Source: Pseudomonadota bacterium (lineage in GTDB: Bacteria; Pseudomonadota; Alphaproteobacteria; UBA8366; JADFVY01). Taken from it: DNA of 9,400 nt. The number at the start of each line of letters is the position of its first letter. Position 1 is the stretch's first letter. Where the stretch lies: positions 1-9,400 of the forward strand of contig JADFVY010000313.1 of the NCBI GenBank assembly GCA_015222795.1, given 5' to 3'. Below, piece after piece: positions 1-6,295 of the stretch. The translations under genes and the position numbers were made by a program. The notes beneath the pieces were generated by a model. The model was not told the origin of the DNA and ran no database searches. It saw only the letters and a program-made list of their open reading frames with translations.

Positions 1-2
1 CC

Positions 3-803
3 GTTGTTCTGGGAATCGGGGCCGCCTGGTATTTCGAGCGGCTGGATTGGGGATTGCTCTGGGCGCTGGCGATTCCGTCCGTAATATTCGTCATGCGCCT
101 GTTCGCCTTACGCAAATGCATCACGGCTCTTGCGGTTACGCCGCAGTGGATCGTGGTTTCCCGGGGCCTGTTCCCGAAACGCGCGGAGCTGATCGAAAAG
201 CGCGAAATCGGGCGCGCCACCCTGTGGGAACATCGCAGCCACCTGAATCTGCACCGCACCGGGCTTGAAACAATGCAGGTCGAGGACATCGGCGACAGCG
301 AGGGATTGGTGGAGGCGCTTGGCCTGCCAACGCGAGTCTGGCCAGAGCGGAAGGCCCAGGGGGCCGGGCGGGCGATCCTGTATTTCACCGGCGGGCTTGT
401 ATTTACCTTGTGGAGCATAGGGTCCATGGCGCTGGCCCTTCTGATATGGCTCTATGAAGAGGTTATTTTCGCCTATCTGCCCGAGGTCGCGACCTCGCTC
501 GGCCTCGTCGTCATTGCACTCGTCGTGAGTCTCGCCGCCGCCTGCATCGTCGCCGGGGCTGTCGGCGTCGTCCTGGCCCGAATTGCCGGCGGCGACGCGC
601 TGGCGCAATTCATCCATGCAGCGGGCGATCCCGCATGGTCGGGCCAAAAGGCGGAACCCGGCCGGACATTCCGCTATCTGAACGCGGTCGCACGCCTGAC
701 CGGCGCCACGCCGGTGACGCCCGATACCCTGCCAGAGCCGAAAATCATTAACGGCCCGCTGCCGATAAACGCCGAGGCCTTCGGCGGAGGCTGGGTGAAA
801 TGA
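3..803 (+). CDS. PH-like membrane protein, first of three tandem paralogues (5' end outside window)
   Basis: The frame is open from the window edge to a TGA at 801-803, giving 266 visible residues. The TTG at 54 is unlikely to be the true start because the frame continues upstream with hydrophobic, membrane-like sequence. In visible order there is a hydrophobic helix (about residues 18-37), a compact beta-rich segment of roughly 75 residues beginning near ALAVTPQWIVVSRG, a pair of hydrophobic helices (about 122-150 and 162-195) and a polar C-terminal tail ending GGGWVK. Helix pair, PH-like segment, helix pair is the layout of bacterial PH (YdbT/bPH-like) membrane proteins; the family call is inferred from layout and from similarity to the next two genes. 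No catalytic motif is visible. Its stop overlaps the next start (ATGA), and a GGAGG at 785-789 inside its end serves as ribosome binding site for gene 2, so the two are probably translationally coupled. Function unknown. Confidence 0.72.
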   Translation, partial: VVLGIGAAWYFERLDWGLLWALAIPSVIFVMRLFALRKCITALAVTPQWIVVSRGLFPKRAELIEKREIGRATLWEHRSHLNLHRTGLETMQVEDIGDSEGLVEALGLPTRVWPERKAQGAGRAILYFTGGLVFTLWSIGSMALALLIWLYEEVIFAYLPEVATSLGLVVIALVVSLAAACIVAGAVGVVLARIAGGDALAQFIHAAGDPAWSGQKAEPGRTFRYLNAVARLTGATPVTPDTLPEPKIINGPLPINAEAFGGGWVK

Positions 804-1714
804 CGCGGCTCGATGCCATGCTGATGCCGGGTGAGAACGTCGTCTGGCGCCACGATCCCGAATTGTCCATGGGGTCTAAATGGCCATATGTCATGGGGCT
901 CGCGATCCTGCTGGTGATGTTCACGACACTTGGGTCGGTCGTACTGTGGAAGGTGGCGGTGCCGCCGGGCATCGCCGTTCTTGTCGGGCTGCTCGTCTTA
1001 ATGCCGATCCTGTTCTGCGCCGGGCCGCTGCTGTCGGGCATGTGGTCGCGCGCCGTCGCGGTGACCGCGGGGCGCATGGTCTGGCGAAGCGGCCCCGGCG
1101 GGCTGGGGACGGCGGCGACCATCGACAGGGCCGACATCACCTCTGCAACGATCTATGAGGGAAGCGCCGTGCTGATCCTGCATGGCCGGGACGGGCAGAC
1201 GATTCGATTGAGCGGTATCGACGAGGCCGAGTCGCTGGCCCGCGCGCTGGCCGTACCGGCCAGTATCTGGCGCAAGGGCGAGGACACGCAAAGCGCGCCA
1301 CAGGAATTCTGGCCGCGTATTGCCGGGGCGCTTCTGAGCATCGTGCCCACTCAATTGCTGAGCAGCGGAGCGATCTTCGGCGACTGGGCGGTTTTCGACG
1401 CGTACCGAATACTGGCGTTCCTGCTGATCTTGGCGTTGATCGGCGGAATGGCGGCCTTCCATGTCTGGACCGAGATTGCCACCGCGCGAAAACTGTCTCC
1501 CGACGATCGGCGAAAACAGGCATGCCGCCGGCTGAACCCGCTTTGTCGCGGCAAGGAGCCGGCGCGGCCGACCCTCGCCGCAACCCTGGCCCTGCCGTTC
1601 ATGGCGTTCGACCGCTGGCTTATCCGCAAGGCCCATGGCGGTCCGTATAATTGCGACTGCCCGCCGAAAACCTTCGGTCCGGCGGCCGCGCCCGGCAGGG
1701 GAAGCCAAACATGA
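800..1714 (+). CDS. PH-like membrane protein, second of three tandem paralogues
   Basis: 304 residues; ATG at 800 overlaps the previous stop by 4 bp and has GGAGG ten bases upstream. It opens with TRLDAMLMPGENVVWRHDP, closely matching the start of the next gene (SRVDALLRPDEEVVFRNNP). Hydrophobic helices lie at about 29-50 and 56-78, then a beta-rich PH-like segment at about 84-158 (AVAVTAGRMVWRSG, then ATIDRADITSATIY, and SLARALAVPASIW), then helices at about 171-192 and 203-224 and a basic, Cys-containing tail (YNCDCPPK near 283-290). The tail differs from those of genes 1 and 3. No enzymatic motif is visible. Proteins of this layout are generally uncharacterised; a role in membrane assembly or as a membrane scaffold would be conjecture. 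The reading frame and start are well supported; the family assignment is moderate. Confidence 0.8.
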   Translation: MTRLDAMLMPGENVVWRHDPELSMGSKWPYVMGLAILLVMFTTLGSVVLWKVAVPPGIAVLVGLLVLMPILFCAGPLLSGMWSRAVAVTAGRMVWRSGPGGLGTAATIDRADITSATIYEGSAVLILHGRDGQTIRLSGIDEAESLARALAVPASIWRKGEDTQSAPQEFWPRIAGALLSIVPTQLLSSGAIFGDWAVFDAYRILAFLLILALIGGMAAFHVWTEIATARKLSPDDRRKQACRRLNPLCRGKEPARPTLAATLALPFMAFDRWLIRKAHGGPYNCDCPPKTFGPAAAPGRGSQT

Positions 1715-2676
1715 GCCGCGTCGATGCCCTGCTGCGGCCGGATGAAGAAGTCGTATTCCGCAATAATCCCGGGCCGGTCTGGCTCGGGCTGCCGCTGGCG
1801 GGATTGTGCGTCGCAGGGCTGGGCTGGCTGGGTTATGCACTGTACCGGGGCGAGGCCGTGGCGGCGGACTGGGTAGCCACCCTGGTCCTGCTGCCCGTGC
1901 TGGTGCTGTTTTTCGCCTGGTATGCACATCGCCCGGATATCGTTGTGACCCATGGCCAGGTGTTGCGCAGCGCCGGGTTGTTGCGCGGCAAGGCGGAGGT
2001 GATCGCGCGCGAGGATATTGCCGAAATCCGCTTCCAGGGATGGCGCACCGGCATTCTGACCCGCGCGCCAGGGCAACTGCGCATGACGCTGCCCAACGGC
2101 ATGGCCATCGTGGACGGCCGCGTCTGGTTCCCGGTCCCCGGTCTGGGCTGGTGGCGCCGGCGCAAGGACGCCGGGCGCAGCGAGCGCCAGGCATTCGCCA
2201 TCGCGCTGGGCCTCACGCCGATGCGGTGGCGTCCGCCCAGCCTGCCGGAAAAGGCGGCGTTGCTGGACGCCGTCGACTTTCTCGCCGGCATGGCGGCGGT
2301 CATTCTGTGGGCGGCGGCCTGCTGGGCCGCGCTGTCGTTCTGGGCAGACCGGACCGGCGCCACGGAGCCCCTGCGCGATCCGGTCTTCTGGACTTTCGGC
2401 CCCGCCATATTCGTCTCTTTGTGGTTGATGAACGCGGCGCGGCGATATTTGATTCTGATGCTGGCGCCGAAGCTGGCGCCCGCCGCGATGGCGCGGCTCT
2501 GGCTCTGCGCCGCCTACCGGCCGGACTGGCGGGGTGAGCATCGCGAATCCGTCACCACCTCGCGCGCCGGCCGCCTGGCGCGTTATGAGCGCCTACTGTC
2601 GCGGCGCTATGGGGAGCCCCTAGGCTGCGCCGGCCTCGCCGGACCGGAGGCCTGCAACGGTGGCTGGATAAAATAA
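1711..2676 (+). CDS. PH-like membrane protein, third of three tandem paralogues
   Basis: 321 residues from ATG 1711, which overlaps the previous stop (ATGA, 1711-1714) and has AGGGGA eight bases upstream. The frame is open further upstream to 1651, but the 1711 start is preferred because it makes the N-terminus align with that of gene 2: M(T/S)R(L/V)DA(M/L)L.P.E.VV(W/F)R..P. Hydrophobic helices are at about 22-44 and 52-71, a PH-like segment at about 74-172 (DIVVTHGQVLRSAGLLRG, VIAREDIAEIRF, AFAIALGLTPMRW), and further helices at about 187-211 and 226-250. The Arg-rich tail (LARYERLLSRRYG) ends NGGWIK, echoing the GGGWVK end of gene 1. The PH-like segment is longer than in gene 2, with an inserted WFPVPGLGWWRRRKD stretch. 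No catalytic residues are recognised. Probable last gene of this translationally coupled trio. Confidence 0.8.
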   Translation: MSRVDALLRPDEEVVFRNNPGPVWLGLPLAGLCVAGLGWLGYALYRGEAVAADWVATLVLLPVLVLFFAWYAHRPDIVVTHGQVLRSAGLLRGKAEVIAREDIAEIRFQGWRTGILTRAPGQLRMTLPNGMAIVDGRVWFPVPGLGWWRRRKDAGRSERQAFAIALGLTPMRWRPPSLPEKAALLDAVDFLAGMAAVILWAAACWAALSFWADRTGATEPLRDPVFWTFGPAIFVSLWLMNAARRYLILMLAPKLAPAAMARLWLCAAYRPDWRGEHRESVTTSRAGRLARYERLLSRRYGEPLGCAGLAGPEACNGGWIK

Positions 2677-2734
2677 ACCTCATACGGAAAAGTCTTTACG
2701 CACCCTTATCCCTCTGGTAGCAATACTCCTTAAC

Positions 2735-2752
2735 AACCATTGGTTTTAACCA
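2735..2752. promoter_or_regulatory. Three-arm AACCA/TGGTT/AACCA repeat, possible operator
   Basis: Within the 107-bp gap between the third PH-like gene and the next gene, AACCA (2735-2739), TGGTT (2741-2745) and AACCA (2748-2752) alternate, so the middle arm can pair with either flank. This lies 31 bases before the ATG at 2784 in an AT-richer stretch than its surroundings. It could be an operator for an unknown regulator or a short alternative hairpin in the leader. No convincing -35/-10 pair was identified. Arms of five bases can occur by chance. Confidence 0.25.
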
Positions 2753-2783
2753 TCGCCTGAAAACAGGGCAAGGGCTGCATTTC

Positions 2784-3302
2784 ATGAAACTTATTTTCGG
2801 GGCGCCGGTGGCGCTGCTCGCGCCATATGTGGGCTACATGCTGATCTGGATCGTCTCCTGGATTTACGAAGGCGTTCCGGGCATTGCCGTTCAATACTGG
2901 CCGTCGGGGATGTTCTGCTACCGGGATTCGGCGATGCAACCATTTTGCGGCCGGTCGCCCGACGAGTTGGCCTGGTTCGTAATGATCGGCTTTTTCACCT
3001 GTTGCCTGGTCGGTTGGGAGGCAGTGCGAATCCTGATGCCCGGTGTTAACGACCCGACCCAAATCGTCGGCCGCAAAACGGCGCTGAGCAAGGTCACCAA
3101 GGGCATCGCCTGGGGTATCGTATTATTGCCGACCCTGATCATCGCACCGCATATTTTCAGCACCCTGGCATCCGTTCCCGGCGCCTGGAGCAGCTATGGC
3201 TGGGGCACCGAAACCATGATCGATTTCATCCGCATGTGGGTCGTCGGCACGATGGCGATGTTCCTGTACGGAGTTCTGCGCTATGCGTCGCTGAGCAACT
3301 GA
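2784..3302 (+). CDS. Unrecognised four-helix membrane protein
   Basis: 172 residues, ATG at 2784 with AGGG nine bases upstream. Four hydrophobic stretches lie at about 4-27, 62-84, 107-130 and 148-166, separated by short polar loops, so this is probably an inner-membrane protein with both ends on the same side. The loop after helix 1 contains two cysteines (Cys45, Cys55) within a 30-residue polar segment, and helix 2 carries a Cys-Cys pair (73-74). If the first loop is periplasmic, Cys45 and Cys55 could form a disulfide; topology was not computed. No family is recognised and there is no resemblance to the three PH-like genes upstream. It is separated from them by 107 bp, so it may have its own promoter. 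Reading frame likely real from ribosome binding site, codon bias and coherent membrane pattern; function unknown. Confidence 0.68.
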   Translation: MKLIFGAPVALLAPYVGYMLIWIVSWIYEGVPGIAVQYWPSGMFCYRDSAMQPFCGRSPDELAWFVMIGFFTCCLVGWEAVRILMPGVNDPTQIVGRKTALSKVTKGIAWGIVLLPTLIIAPHIFSTLASVPGAWSSYGWGTETMIDFIRMWVVGTMAMFLYGVLRYASLSN

Positions 3303-3340
3303 AGCCGACGCAAGGCCGAAAACAGGTCCCGCCCCATACT

Positions 3341-3389
3341 ATTGATGAAACATATGGATTTGGCGCGTTCCATAGATTGATCATATGGA
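3341..3389. promoter_or_regulatory. Repeated ATTGAT/CATATGGA motif with inverted TCCATA, candidate operator
   Basis: ATTGAT-GAAA-CATATGGA (3341-3358) is repeated as ATTGAT-CATATGGA (3376-3389). Between them lies TCCATA (3369-3374), the reverse complement of TATGGA, so TATGGA at 3353-3358 and at 3384-3389 each form an inverted repeat with it. Direct plus inverted repeats in a short AT-rich island of an otherwise GC-rich leader look like a regulator-binding site. It lies about 210-260 bp upstream of the FAH-methyltransferase start, the only downstream gene it could serve on this strand. IclR-type operators often contain TGGA...TCCA half-sites, which are present here, but the spacing (10 bases between half-sites) does not match the classical IclR operator, so the link to the IclR gene in this window is speculative. 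Confidence 0.35.
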
Positions 3390-3473
3390 CCGACCCTCAA
3401 ATCCCCGTGGGAAAGGCCCAAAAAACGGCCGAAAACACCGACGCATGGGGTCGAACCCGCGCTTTTCCCTGAC

Positions 3474-3492
3474 GCGCCTCGCCCACAGGCGC
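3474..3492. other. GC-rich hairpin in the leader
   Basis: GCGCCT (3474-3479) pairs perfectly with AGGCGC (3487-3492) around a seven-base loop. There is no T-run after it on the plus strand, so it is not a standard intrinsic terminator for the upstream membrane-protein gene. It may be a structured element in the leader of the downstream gene, or chance in GC-rich DNA. Confidence 0.3.
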
Positions 3493-3600
3493 CCGGCCAT
3501 CGTGCGACACGGGTACTGAAGCAACACCGCCACTTGCCCCGCATGGCCCGCCGTGGCAATTTCCCCGCCTGTAATCGATTTTGCCTGAAGGAAGTTTCCC

Positions 3601-5454
3601 ATGCGCCTGCTGGCCTTTGACAAGGACGGGGTTCCCACGCTCGCGGTGCGGCGTGGCGACGAGATTGTCGACCTTTCCGTAGCCGCGCCCAATCTGCCGC
3701 GCGACGTGCCCGCCCTGCTGGCGCTGGGCGATGGAATTATGGAACAGGTCGCCGCCGCCGTGCTGGACCCGCCGGCCGAGGCCGTGCTGACGGCCGCGAG
3801 CATCCGTTATTGCCCGGCGGTCTGGAACGCGCCGCGCTATCTGTGCTGCGGGCTGAACTATGCCAAACATGCCAAGGAAGGCGGGCGCGAACCGCCGGAA
3901 GATCCCTCCTTCTTCACCCGTTGCGCGGAGTCGCTGGTCGGCCATGGGGAGCCTATCGTGCGGCCCTGGATTTCCGAAAAATTCGATTACGAGGGCGAAC
4001 TGGCCGTTGTCATCGGCAAGCCCGGCCGCCATATCGCGATGGAGGACGCACTGGACCATGTCGCTTTTTATACCCTGATGATGGACGGCTCGATCCGCGA
4101 TTTCCAGCGCCTTGGCACGCAATGGACGCTGGGCAAGAATTTCGACCTTACGGGTTCCCTCGGGCCCGATCTGGTAACGCCGAATGAGCTGCCCGCTGGC
4201 GCAAGCGGCCTCAGACTGGTCACCCGGCTGAACGGCAAGGTGGTGCAGAACGACACCACCGACACCATGCTGTTCCCGGTCGCCGACCTGATTCACCGCC
4301 TGTCGAGGGCGATGACCCTGCTGCCCGGCGACGTGATCGCCACGGGCACGCCATCAGGCGTGGGTTACGCCCGTACGCCGCCCTTGTTCATGAAGGCGGG
4401 CGATGTTTGCGAGGTGGAGATCGAAGGCGTCGGCCGGTTGCGAAACCCGGTGGAGGACGAAGAACAGGGCGCGGAAACCAAGGCGCCGCCCGCCGTGGAG
4501 GCCGAAAAGCCGGTCGCGGTGGAACCACCGGCGGCCGAAGTGAAATCGGAGCCGGAAAACAAAGTGGACGCCGGCGCCATTGCGGAACCGAAACCAGCGG
4601 GCGGCAAGGCCCCGGTCGCACCCGAACGCCAGCCCGTTGCCGACCATTATCACCAGCCGGCGCTGTTGAACTCGATTTACGACGCGCTGCGCGAGGAGGG
4701 CCGGAATCCGGACAAACTGACACCGCAGAACCTCGTCGGCGTGGGCGAGATGCATATCCGCGGGCACGAGGCCACGCGCGAACTGGCCTTGCAGATGGGC
4801 CTGACCCACGAGATGAAGGTGCTGGATGTGGGCTGCGGCGTCGGCGGGCCGTCGCGGTTTTTGGCCGGGCAATATGGCTGCCATGTCACCGGCATCGACC
4901 TTACCGAGGAATTCTGCAAGACCGCCCGCGAATTGGGCGAAAGGGTGCGGCTGAGCGATAGCCTGACCTACCGCCAGGCCGATGCGCTGAACCTGCCCTA
5001 CAAGGATGAGAGTTTCGACGCGGTCTGGACCCAGCATGTGCAGATGAATATCGAGGACAAGCAGCGCTTCTATGCCGAGATATTTCGCGTGCTGAAACAG
5101 GGCGGCAAGCTGGGTTTCTACGACATCGTCGCCGGCGAGGCGGGCGAGCCCTTCTATCCCGTGCCCTGGGCGGCGGATGAGTCGATCAGCCATCTGGCCA
5201 GCGAGGCGGAGTTGAAGGCATTGGTCGAGGAGGCCGGCTTCCAGGTCAAGGTCTGGCAAGACACCACCGCCGCCGGGCTGATCTGGTTCGAGGAACAACG
5301 GCGGCGTGAATCGGAGCCCGGCTTCGAACATTCCAGACTGGGCCCGGAACTGTTCCTCGGCCCCGACTGGTGGGACATCGTCACCAACCTGTACCGCGGC
5401 GTTGCCGGCGACCGGGTCAGAATCATCGAGAGTATCTGCTGGAAACTGCCTTAG
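3601..5454 (+). CDS. FAH-family hydrolase fused to a class I SAM-dependent methyltransferase
   Basis: 617 residues; ATG 3601 has AGGAAG six bases upstream. Residues 1-285 form a complete FAH-family domain: GLNYAKHAKE with the family histidine (His90), acidic metal-ligand motif DYEGELAVVIGK (Glu131, Glu133), third ligand Asp162 in MMDGSIRD, WTLGKNFD, and the C-terminal signature TGTPSGVG ending VEIEGVGRLRNPV. This family hydrolyses or decarboxylates oxo acids with Mg/Mn. Residues about 286-345 are a low-complexity Ala/Pro/Glu/Lys/Val linker. Residues about 346-617 form a full methyltransferase: leading segment IYDALREEG...MHIRGHEATRELA, SAM motif VLDVGCGVGG (407-416), acidic Asp433 in GIDLTEEF, Asp461 in QADALNLPY, and a C-terminal lobe ending ESICWKLP. 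It resembles sarcosine/dimethylglycine N-methyltransferases; substrate unknown. The frame is continuous with no stop in the linker. Usual FAH proteins are 220-330 residues alone, so the architecture is unusual. No signal peptide; probably cytoplasmic. Converges with the IclR gene. Confidence 0.9.
   Translation: MRLLAFDKDGVPTLAVRRGDEIVDLSVAAPNLPRDVPALLALGDGIMEQVAAAVLDPPAEAVLTAASIRYCPAVWNAPRYLCCGLNYAKHAKEGGREPPEDPSFFTRCAESLVGHGEPIVRPWISEKFDYEGELAVVIGKPGRHIAMEDALDHVAFYTLMMDGSIRDFQRLGTQWTLGKNFDLTGSLGPDLVTPNELPAGASGLRLVTRLNGKVVQNDTTDTMLFPVADLIHRLSRAMTLLPGDVIATGTPSGVGYARTPPLFMKAGDVCEVEIEGVGRLRNPVEDEEQGAETKAPPAVEAEKPVAVEPPAAEVKSEPENKVDAGAIAEPKPAGGKAPVAPERQPVADHYHQPALLNSIYDALREEGRNPDKLTPQNLVGVGEMHIRGHEATRELALQMGLTHEMKVLDVGCGVGGPSRFLAGQYGCHVTGIDLTEEFCKTARELGERVRLSDSLTYRQADALNLPYKDESFDAVWTQHVQMNIEDKQRFYAEIFRVLKQGGKLGFYDIVAGEAGEPFYPVPWAADESISHLASEAELKALVEEAGFQVKVWQDTTAAGLIWFEEQRRRESEPGFEHSRLGPELFLGPDWWDIVTNLYRGVAGDRVRIIESICWKLP
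4454..4635 (+). other. Low-complexity interdomain linker of the fusion protein
   Basis: This segment (residues about 286-345) begins EDEEQGAETK and is dominated by Ala, Pro, Glu, Lys and Val, with recurring VEAEKP/VAVEPP/AAEVKSEP-like units. It joins two separately complete domains and is predicted to be flexible and exposed. In-frame GTG codons occur within it (for example 4564), so an internal start giving a free methyltransferase cannot be excluded, though no strong ribosome binding site with good spacing was seen. Confidence 0.7.
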
Positions 5455-5496
5455 AGTCCGGCCCGAAGCCGATCAACCTTGAAATACCCGTGGGAG

Positions 5497-6276
5497 CTAC
5501 GGCGAACCATCCTCGAATAGCTTGCCGAGCCGTTCAGCGGCCAGTCTCATCAGGGGAATATGGGTCTTTGCTTTTTCCAGGGTCAGCCGCTGGGTCGGCC
5601 CGTGCAGCGCCAGGGTCGCGAGCAGCCGGCCCTTGTCGTCGGTGACGGGAACCGCGACCGCGACCATGCCTTCCAGGAACTCCTCGTTGTCGGCGCCGTA
5701 TCCGACCTCGCGCACCCTGTCCAACACCGCCATCAGCTTGGCGGAATCGGTAATCGTATTGGGGGTGCGGGGCTCCAGCGTCAGATTATCGACGACCTGC
5801 CCACGCCGCGACGGGGACAGGGTGCCCAGGAACATCTTGCCGCTGGCCGTGCAATGCAGCGGCACGCGGGTGCCGATGGGGAGTTGCAGCCTGAGCGGCC
5901 ATCGCGCCTCGACCCGGTCGAGATAACGCATGGCGTTGCCGTCCGGAATATTGATATTGCAGGTCTCGCCGACATTATCCGCAAGATCCTCCAGGATCGC
6001 ATGCAAGGCGGCGCGCTGCCCGCCGGCCCCGGCCATGACACCCACCGCCATCGCCCGCAATTTTGGCCCGGCAACGATCCCCTTGCCGTCCAGGCTGTGC
6101 TGCAGATAGCCCTCGTCGGACAGCATGGCGCAGAGCCGGTGAATTGTCGGCTTGGGCAGCTTCAGTCCCTTGTTCAACTCGGTCGGGGTAAGCGCGCCCT
6201 CTGCGGCCGCGACCGCTTCAAGGATCGCCAGGGCACGGCGCATCGACGAACCCTTGTTGCGCTGGACGGTGCTCAT
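5497..6276 (-). CDS. IclR-family transcriptional regulator
   Basis: 259 residues. An N-terminal winged helix-turn-helix (about 13-75) includes RALAILEAVAA, LTPTELNKGLKLPKPTIHRL with the recognition helix near 41-52, and the wing GYLQHSLDGKGIVAGP. The C-terminal effector domain (about 90-255) carries the family hallmark GTRVPLHCTASGKMFL (135-150) and EFLEGMVAVAVPV (199-211). IclR proteins usually control catabolic or transport genes in response to small organic acids. The gene starts 19 bp after the DctM stop, so it is probably co-transcribed with the TRAP genes and may regulate that operon, including itself. The ribosome binding site for ATG 6276 is weak (AGGGA about 13 bases away); an alternative ATG at 6243 (residue 12) has AAGG eight bases upstream and still retains the whole DNA-binding domain. 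It converges with the FAH-methyltransferase gene, with 42 bp between stops. Confidence 0.93.
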   Translation of the reverse strand: MSTVQRNKGSSMRRALAILEAVAAAEGALTPTELNKGLKLPKPTIHRLCAMLSDEGYLQHSLDGKGIVAGPKLRAMAVGVMAGAGGQRAALHAILEDLADNVGETCNINIPDGNAMRYLDRVEARWPLRLQLPIGTRVPLHCTASGKMFLGTLSPSRRGQVVDNLTLEPRTPNTITDSAKLMAVLDRVREVGYGADNEEFLEGMVAVAVPVTDDKGRLLATLALHGPTQRLTLEKAKTHIPLMRLAAERLGKLFEDGSP

Positions 6277-6295
6277 GCCAAGGATCGTTCCCTAT

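Larger units (their letters stand above)
3303..3600 (+). other. Non-coding leader upstream of the FAH-methyltransferase gene
   Basis: No convincing gene lies here: the reading frames that cross it have no ribosome binding site and no coherent protein character. Contents seen are the operator-like repeats at 3341-3389; an 11-base direct repeat GGCCGAAAACA at 3314-3324 and 3427-3437; a six-pair hairpin GCGCCT/AGGCGC at 3474-3492 with a 7-base loop; a possible GCCAC/GTGGC stem (3529-3533 with 3553-3557); and a strong ribosome binding site AGGAAG at 3589-3594, six bases before the ATG at 3601. The promoter could not be placed with confidence. The long distance between the operator-like repeats and the start would allow a structured 5' untranslated region. 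No known riboswitch class was recognised. Confidence 0.5.

Noticed and set aside
54..803. Start of the first gene at TTG 54
   Set aside because: The frame is open and membrane-like right to the window edge and no ribosome binding site precedes 54, so the true start is probably outside the window.
998..2541. Long minus-strand open frames (398 and 396 codons) opposite the PH-like genes
   Set aside because: They are antisense frames kept open by high GC; their products are Arg/Pro/Ala-rich with no coherent fold, and the plus-strand genes have overlapping starts, ribosome binding sites and membrane patterns.
3440..3470. Possible tRNA T-arm (GGGTTCGACCCC on the minus strand)
   Set aside because: Only a TTCGA-like loop was found; the five-pair T stem does not form with standard loop size, and no acceptor, D or anticodon arms can be built around it.
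3236..3472. 78-codon plus-strand frame after the four-helix membrane gene
   Set aside because: It starts inside the upstream gene, has no suitable ribosome binding site and crosses the operator-like repeats; no protein character.
3397..5331. Minus-strand open frames opposite the FAH-methyltransferase gene
   Set aside because: The plus strand carries unmistakable FAH and SAM-methyltransferase motifs along its length; the antisense products show no family features.
5455..5496. Bidirectional terminator between the convergent genes
   Set aside because: Only a four-pair CCGT/ACGG stem with a seven-base loop, overlapping the IclR stop, was found, with no T-run on either strand.
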